64,000 bases of DNA from Culex pipiens pallens (lineage: Eukaryota > Arthropoda > Insecta > Diptera > Culicidae): positions 72,282,100-72,346,099 of the forward strand of contig NC_068939.1 in NCBI RefSeq assembly GCF_016801865.2. Reading direction: 5' to 3'. Positions 57,815 to 64,000 of this stretch are shown here, piece after piece (positions within the stretch are counted from its first letter, which is position 1; every line of letters begins with the position of its first letter). The notes below the pieces were generated by a model. It was not told the origin of the DNA. It searched no databases and saw only the letters and a list, made by a program, of their open reading frames with translations. Position numbers and translations under genes: made by a program.

Positions 57815-58110
57815 ATCAAGACGACTCTTTTTTCCAGTGATTTGTTATGATGTCTAGATGATTCTAGAATTTTGCAGAACTCAATTTGATCAAATCTGTA
57901 ATTTTTGCGATCAAAAACATCGTTCCAACTTTTTTTTTCGCGTGTAAAAAAATCGCCAAAAATTCCGCGGAGGCAGTCGTTTTGAAAAAGTTGGAACGAT
58001 GTATTCGGTCGCAGAAATTAAAGATTTGTTCAAATCAAGTTCTGCAAAATTTTAGGATCATCTAGACATTCTTACAAATCTCTGGAAACAAGAATCGTCC
58101 CGATTGGTTG
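57815..58110. repeat. Imperfect palindrome
   Basis: Left part 'tctagatgattctagaattt' and 'catcgttccaact' recur in inverse on the right ('aggatcatctaga', 'agttggaacgatg'). It starts exactly where the pogo-like MITE ends. Confidence 0.6.
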
Positions 58111-58832
58111 AATTATGCCCGAGATCCAGCGAGTTGAAGTTACCGTTCCAACTTTTTTGGGACACTGAAATAAAAAAAAAGTACCAAATTCCTAAATTCT
58201 AGGAATTTTGCCTCCTTTCCTTATTAAATAATCCAAAAAACCCGATTACTAAATAAGGAAAATTAGTTTTTTTATTTTTGTTATGTTATGTTCTCTTTTA
58301 AGGAATACTTTTCAACAGAGACACACGATAATAACGATAATGACGATAATAAACAAGCTGCCAAATCAAATGTCGGTTTTATAACCACTAGACTGAACTT
58401 AATAAACAAACTTACCTAACGCGTGCCACCCGAACGGAGATGCTAAGGAATGGACTCATTTTTGGCAATATCTTGCTTTGAGCAAAATTACTAAAATTAT
58501 TATTATTTTTTTCTTTTTGGAGAGGTGTGCCGACATGTCATGCAATATTAATTTCATAAAAAGTTATTTCCTCTTAACGGCAGTGATGTGTACTATCTCT
58601 GGTCAATAACATCATCTTTCGTTATCTCTATCCAAATGCTTAATCAGTAGTATCACTTTGCAGTTTGAACCGAGTTTTGAACTCATCGTCGTACACAGTA
58701 TTATGTTAACGTTTTATATAATGAAAATGCACCTGGAATCGAATCTGCATAAAACGGACCCGCAGCAAAGGAATCAATGCCAGTTTGGAATTGTTTCTGC
58801 ACCAGAAAATCGCACATCGCCTCGAGATTATC
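58111..58832. other. Upstream region of TIL gene 2
   Basis: AT-rich. A TTATATAA string at 58714-58721 could be the TATA box, giving a 5' UTR of roughly 90 bases. Confidence 0.45.
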
Positions 58833-59141
58833 ATGAAGTTCTTCATATTTATTGCATTTGTCGTCATCGCATTGGTGGCTGGTGTATATTCGAAGCCTTC
58901 TCGAGATTGTAAGTTTTGATTATGGTCATTATTTTGTAAAATTCAATTAATTAAATTAAAAAAAAAACATTCAGGTCCAGCCGGCATGGAGTATCATCCA
59001 TGTGGTATTTGCCAAGAGGAGCGAACTTGTGAAACCAAAGGTCGTCCTTGCCCTATAGTTTGCTTTCCCGCACGCTGCAGTTGCCCCTACGATAAAGTTC
59101 TTAATAGAAACAATGAATGTGTTTATATTGACCAATGTTAA
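58833..59141 (+). CDS. Small secreted TIL-domain protease inhibitor, gene 2
   Basis: Exons 58833-58908 and 58975-59141 (GT-AG, 66 bp intron) encode 80 residues. Signal peptide MKFFIFIAFVVIALVAG is followed by KPSRDC and the ten-cysteine TIL pattern: C, CGIC, ERTC, CPIVC, RCSC, then KVLNRNNECV and a final QC. Exon 2 is 167 bp, the same as in the other two intact paralogs, and the intron phase is identical. Probably a secreted serine protease inhibitor; target unknown. AATAAA lies about 70 bp after the stop. It sits between the arms of the inverted repeat at 56064-56465 and 60519-60838. Confidence 0.88.
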
Positions 59142-60518
59142 TAGAAAACGGAAAAATGTTTAAACGTTGCAAGCGTAATGAAAAATTGAGAAATTTCTAA
59201 TTACTGTGAAATAAATTGATATTCACTCAGAACAGTTTTTTTTAATAACGAAGAAATTCGGAAATTCAATATTCGAAGACACATATAAAAACACTATTAT
59301 TAAATTTTACCCGGATTAATATATCACTATTTCAACCTATGTTTCTAAAGTTAGAAAGCAGTCAGGCTTGTTGTCTTTTATAATTCAGCCGAGCTAATTA
59401 AACGCAATTAAATCAACCATTAAAAAAATTATATTGTGTACAAATTAAGGCAAAAGCCACTCGATTTTTCGGTCAAAAGTTATTTTATAAACTGGAATTC
59501 ATAGATCAAATTCATAAACTTTACAGCGAAAATTTCAATCGTCACAACACCAATGGTCGTGAGTTCGAATCTCAAGATTTATAAACATTTATTTAAAGAG
59601 TAGTGTGGGTTCTTTTTGATCGTTTTGTTTCCGTTAAGTATTTAAGTAAGTAATAGGGTCTAGCGAATCCCATAAATTTAGTTTTTATGTAAACCATCAC
59701 TGCACAGTGGTCCGAAACCGAAATCTAGCGTGACAAAATTGATAGCGGCCACACGTTAAGATTTAGAGCTTTGGTGTCTTCGGGACAAATTGAGGCATTT
59801 TTTGGTATGGTGGACATTAGGGTGGTCCAAATTTTAGGGTGGTTCATAATTTTTATTTTGGCGGGATGACGGGATAGCGCTTTGGTGTCTTCAGAAAAGT
59901 TGTAGGCAACACCATTCTGAGCAACTTTGCTGAAGAGCACAAAGCTCTATCTTCAAACGGGAAGTTTCTAGAGCCATTTTTGTAATTTAGGTTGAAGTGT
60001 TTATGAAAAAATTAGTTTTTTGAATTTATCAACTCAGGCTTGTGTCGTAGCGAGTTGGTGTCTTCTAGATATTTGTAGAGCTTATCAAAACACACATTTA
60101 TCTTTCAATAGAGCAAAAATCGGACATTTTAAACGAAAGTTATAGCCAAAACACGACGAAAAAGACGCCATTTTGAAATGTGAATAACTCGAAAAGGTGG
60201 TGGAGTTTGACCTCGCTCTTAGAAGCATCTAAAAGTACACATTCTAGAGTACATTTGCTGAAAATATCTCGGAGGTTTTTTTTTGTTTAACTTATTCAAT
60301 CTCAAATTGAAAATAAGCATTTTTAAATCGTTTTTTGCCCATAACTTTTGATAGAATTGACCAAAATTCATTTTTCAAGAATAAAAATGTTAATTTTGAC
60401 AAGCTCTACAACTGTCTAGAAGGGCCCAAAAATGTAAAAGAAGAAACAAGTTTTGGCTGACATATTTCAGGAATCAACAAAATAATTAAATTTATTCCTG
60501 AAATATCCTGAAAAACTT
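59142..60518. repeat. Repeat-like intergenic DNA
   Basis: Several phrases ('agctttggtgtcttc', 'gggtggtccaaattt', 'agggtggttcataa') recur within 59750-60100, a sign of old dispersed repeats. No gene found. Confidence 0.45.
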
Positions 60519-60838
60519 GAAATTTGCAAAACAATCAATTTCGCTTGCGGACTTTCTTCATTATCGAAAGAGAGAGGAGGCGAATCACGCAAAAGAAAAT
60601 CGCTCCCGAAATTCTCCTAGGAAATCAATCTGCTGATGATTTTTTTTTTTTTGTAAATTAACTTGTCAGCACCACTTAAAATTATTTATTTGAAAAAGAT
60701 GTTCCGCCGAATAATCAAGATGATGATTTTTTTTAGATTCCTCTTACCGATCTTTCGTGCGTGAGAGAAGAGAACCATGCTCCCATCGATTTTTTCCTCT
60801 TGATGAACATCCAAAGATTTGCTTTTGATGAACAGGAA
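60519..60838. repeat. Right arm of the widely spaced inverted repeat
   Basis: Inverse of 56064-56465 without the extra internal piece. About 4 kb, including TIL gene 2, lies between the arms. Confidence 0.65.
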
Positions 60839-61053
60839 CATTTAGGAATTTGGTACTTTTTTTTTATTTCAGTGGAGGCTTGGGCGTCCGTGTAAGTTGG
60901 ACATTAGCCTGTCCCATTTTGAGGTCATGTCGAGGAATTTCAGGTGCTCACTTCTTAAATGATAGATTATGATGTTAGGAACAATGTTTTCTTAGACAAG
61001 AAAAAATAATAAAATACTTTCTCGCACCACTAGTCGATTTACGGAAAAGTCAC

Positions 61054-62292
61054 TTTTTTGAACAAATTTTCTAAAATCGCTTGGAATCAATACAAAAACT
61101 GATTCGATCTGGTGAGTATTATCTTCAAACGATAGGTTTTTGTCCATCGATTAAGATGCACTATCAATATTGGACCAAAACCTAAGTTTTTGGACTCTCC
61201 CAGGCGGATTTATGTCGAAAAAATCGCATTTTTTCGAAACTTTTTTCAGAAATGCTCATTTAATTTAGGGTAGCCTGTTTTTCCTAGTAAAACCAATACA
61301 TGCAGCTTGTAGGAAATTTCATGGCGAACATTTTTCCCTCTGAGAAAATGCAATTTCGACACTCCAAAGCCGAGATATTTGAGTTTTAGTGAGAAAAAAA
61401 GCGACAATTGGGTCCTAAAATGAAGCTTAGATTGCTGATATTATTGTTTACAGCGATAAAGCTTATTTTTCTGAGTACAATGACCCTTTGTACGACCACA
61501 AAGAGTTTAAAATTGATTTTTAAATCAATTTTGAAAAATTATCCTCGCGGTCCTTCTTGACAGAAAAGCTCCTACTTGACAGCTCGTTCCAAGGGGACCA
61601 TAGTTGATCCATCGAAAAAATGTTGTCTTGTCAATATTTTTTTTTGCATTAAAATGAAAAAAAGTGATCAGAAATGGTTTTTAATCGTGTTTTTTACCGT
61701 TGTACATAAAAATTGACATAGGGCTTTAGTACCCAATTTTCAAAATTTCTCAGAATTCAGAAGCAAGGTCTACCAATTACACGATGTTGCAAGCATATAT
61801 CTCAAAGGTCAGGGTATGCTTTCTTATAGTAATTTTGGCCGCTGAATCTGAATCTGAAATCAAATTTCGTGTAAACAGTGATGTTTTTTAGTTACACCCT
61901 TTTGGAATGTTATTTGCGTGATTAATTCGCTGCAATTCAAATTGCTTGCAAGTTCGGTCATACTTTTCTCGGTTATCGTTCCACTTCGTGTCGAAATTGC
62001 ATTTTCTCAGAGGGAAAAATGTTCGCCATGAAATTTCCTACAAGCTGCATGTACTGGTTTTACTGGGGAAAATAGGCTACCCTAAATTAAATGAGCATTT
62101 CTGAAAAAAGTTTCGAAATAATGCGATTTTTTCGACATAAATCCGCCTGGGAGAGTCCAAAAACTTAGGTTTTGGTCCAATATTGATAGTGCATCTTAAT
62201 CTATGGACAAAAACCTATCGTTTGAAGATAATACTCACCGGATCGAATCAGTTTTTGTATTGATTCCAAGCGGTTTTAGAATATTTTTCAAA
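61054..62292. mobile_element. Foldback element interrupted by MITE family A
   Basis: Arms of about 300 bp (61054-61400 and 61985-62292) are inverse repeats; examples are 'cgcttggaatcaatac', 'aaacctatcgtttgaagat' and 'gagggaaaaatgttcgcca' with complements. A full family A MITE (61408-61736) sits near the centre. The right end stops at the stop codon of TIL gene 3, so the element forms the 3' UTR side of that gene. Confidence 0.75.
61408..61736 (-). mobile_element. MITE family A, full copy inside the foldback
   Basis: Minus orientation; TTGGGTCCTAAAATG at the left and CTTTAGTACCCAA at the right. Confidence 0.8.
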
Positions 62293-62598
62293 CTAACACT
62301 CAGATTCATAAACACACACATTGTCACTGTTCAGCACCTTGTCGTAGGGACAACCACAGCGCGAGGGGTAGCAAATTATGGGGCAAAGACGATCTTTGGT
62401 TCCACAAGTTCTCTCCGCGTCGCAGACACCACACGGTAGATTCTCCATGGTACTCGGACCGAAAAGTTTGATAGAACCGAATGATAAATTTAAAAAATCT
62501 ATCAAATTAATTAAACAAAACTCACAATTTGGTTGGGAAGACGATACTCCTGCTATCAGGGCGAGGACGGCGAAGGCAACGAATATTGAAAGCTTCAT
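62293..62598 (-). CDS. TIL-domain protease inhibitor, gene 3, splice acceptor lost
   Basis: By comparison with its paralogs, exons should be 62526-62598 and 62293-62459 (again 167 bp). The donor GTGAGT is intact, but the expected acceptor reads CG instead of AG (complement of 62460-62461). The 66 bp intron is a multiple of three and has no stop, so the unspliced ORF is open for 101 residues with a 22-residue insert after the first cysteine of the domain. Signal peptide MKLSIFVAFAVLALIAG; then CGVC, ERTC, CPIIC, RCGCPYDKVLN, CV and a final EC. It may be a retained-intron protein, a recent pseudogene, or an error in the sequence. A TATA-like string lies about 100 bp upstream of the ATG. Confidence 0.75.
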   Translation of the reverse strand: MKLSIFVAFAVLALIAGVSSSQPNCEFCLINLIDFLNLSFGSIKLFGPSTMENLPCGVCDAERTCGTKDRLCPIICYPSRCGCPYDKVLNSDNVCVYESEC

Positions 62599-64000
62599 GA
62601 TGAACTCGGAGCAAGGTGAGATTTACTGATGGATGGCCATTTCAAAATTGGGATCGTTTTCGTTGCTGCAGGTCCAAACGGTTTCGATTTTCATTATGCG
62701 TTTATAATTTCCAAAGTTTGTGTAATCATGTGTTGGACAATGAGTTCAAATAAAAAATATAAAATTAAAAAAAAATCTTAATTCTAAAATTTTCAAATCA
62801 AATCATAATTTATAATTACAAATCATGAATATTTTACAGTTCAAAAATGCAAAAACAAACTTCAAAAACTTTAAAATTATTATGTTCACGTTAATTTTAC
62901 CAACGGGAGCGAATGGCCCATAGGGTTAAAGTTCCCCAAATAAAATCATCAACAACATGTTCACGTGAAAGCCAACTTCATTTTTCTTTTCTCATTTCTT
63001 TTACTACGCTACAAATATTGAAAAATCAAAATTCATCAAAAAAATTAAAACTTAAAAATTCACAGATTAAAATATTTAAGAGTCTAAAAATATAAAATTT
63101 TAAATATTTAAAGATTAAAAAATTATTTCTAAACCACGTGGACACTTTTTCGGAAATTTAACTCACCCCTCTCTCGTGAACAATAGAATTTTTTTTTGAA
63201 TAAGTCCTATAAACATATGAAAGAAAATAGCTAATAGAACCTTTTTAAAAAAAAGTCCATACAAAAAAAATCTTTTATATATGGAGCGTGGACAATCGCC
63301 GAACCCCCCACGTGGTTTAGGGATGGCCCCTAAGACGGTTTTTTTAAAAAGGGGAAATTTTCAAATTGTGTTAATATCCGAAAAAAATGCATTTGTCGAG
63401 CCCTACATCCTGCCAAATTTTCATCCATGCTGAAAGTTTGGTTCCAAATATTTTTTAAAGTTCCCCCTTCGAAATTGGTCCGAAAAATCAAGCGGCAAAA
63501 AATTTTTTTTTTAAAAACTTTAAAATTTCAATGAAAACAAAAGTCTAATCAACTAACCCTCTAGTGCCCAATTTATTTTTTATTTTTCCCGTGTTCAGAA
63601 GGTAATTTTGAGCAAATTTTGCTCTGCAAAAAAAAAAAACATTTCTTCTCTTGTTTTATATTTTCTTGTTTCATTTTTATTATTTTAATTCGCATTTATA
63701 TTGTTTTTAGGATTTTTTCTGATAGTATTTGGCTTACCCTACCACCTCATAACATTACCTTTTGCCTATCTCGTTTTTTAGTGTTTTTACAGTCCCTTTA
63801 TACATTTTTTGCTTGTTTTTCACATTTTCTACTATAGAACGATACCATCAACATTGAAATTGTAAAGAAATGGTTAGATGCATAGTCTGGTACACTACAA
63901 AAATTACTGCATCCTTATTTTCAAATATTATAGAGGAAATGCAAACATGAAATAAGTCACAGTTCCAACCTTAGAATTTCCTAAAATTTTAAGAGTTCTT
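62599..64000. other. Upstream of TIL gene 3 and repeat-rich right edge
   Basis: AT-rich. Decayed copies of the poly-G inverted-repeat element (63130-63335) and of the 33620-34240 repeat (63570-63960) are present. No gene found. Confidence 0.5.

Overview
The window is nuclear DNA of an insect, most likely a culicine mosquito. It holds short, compact-exon insect genes (RpS9, CPSF6, Bax inhibitor-1, the neuropeptide gene Pdf) set in very repeat-rich, AT-rich DNA full of small DNA transposons (MITEs) and two tRNA-headed SINEs. The SINE type and the MITE load make me favour Culex over Aedes; this is a judgement from memory, not a database result.

Layout. 1-4.4 kb: the 5' two exons of a TM7SF3-like membrane protein gene on the minus strand, which runs off the left edge. 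4.9-6.8 kb: a patch of overlapping ORFs in several frames that I cannot identify. 7.3-12.8 kb: ribosomal protein S9 on the minus strand; its 4.4 kb second intron carries four tandem H/ACA-type snoRNA units. 13.3-19.2 kb: repeats, including a TA-flanked MITE split by a 2.9 kb inverted-repeat element with a 10 bp target duplication, and a SINE. 19.7-31.3 kb: CPSF6 (CFIm68) on the plus strand, seven exons, with two long introns full of transposons and an 8 bp satellite. 31.3-37.5 kb: 3' UTR and repeats. 37.6-39.0 kb: Bax inhibitor-1, three exons. 39-46 kb: repeats. 46.1-51.0 kb: Pdf (pigment-dispersing factor), with a TATA box, initiator and E-box upstream and a 4.4 kb intron. 51.6-62.6 kb: three two-exon genes for small secreted ten-cysteine TIL-type protease inhibitors, plus one broken copy, separated by nested foldback elements.

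The protein genes are unrelated housekeeping or neuroendocrine genes and form no operon-like system. The functional links that can be seen are local. The snoRNA units lie on the sense strand of their ribosomal-protein host, so they would be released from its intron. The TIL genes are paralogs with the same exon structure.

The observations most worth following are the four-copy H/ACA array, supported by compensatory base changes; the TIL paralog whose intron has lost its AG acceptor but stays open in frame; the 2.9 kb element with perfect 17 bp terminal repeats; and the E-box/TATA/Inr arrangement in front of Pdf.
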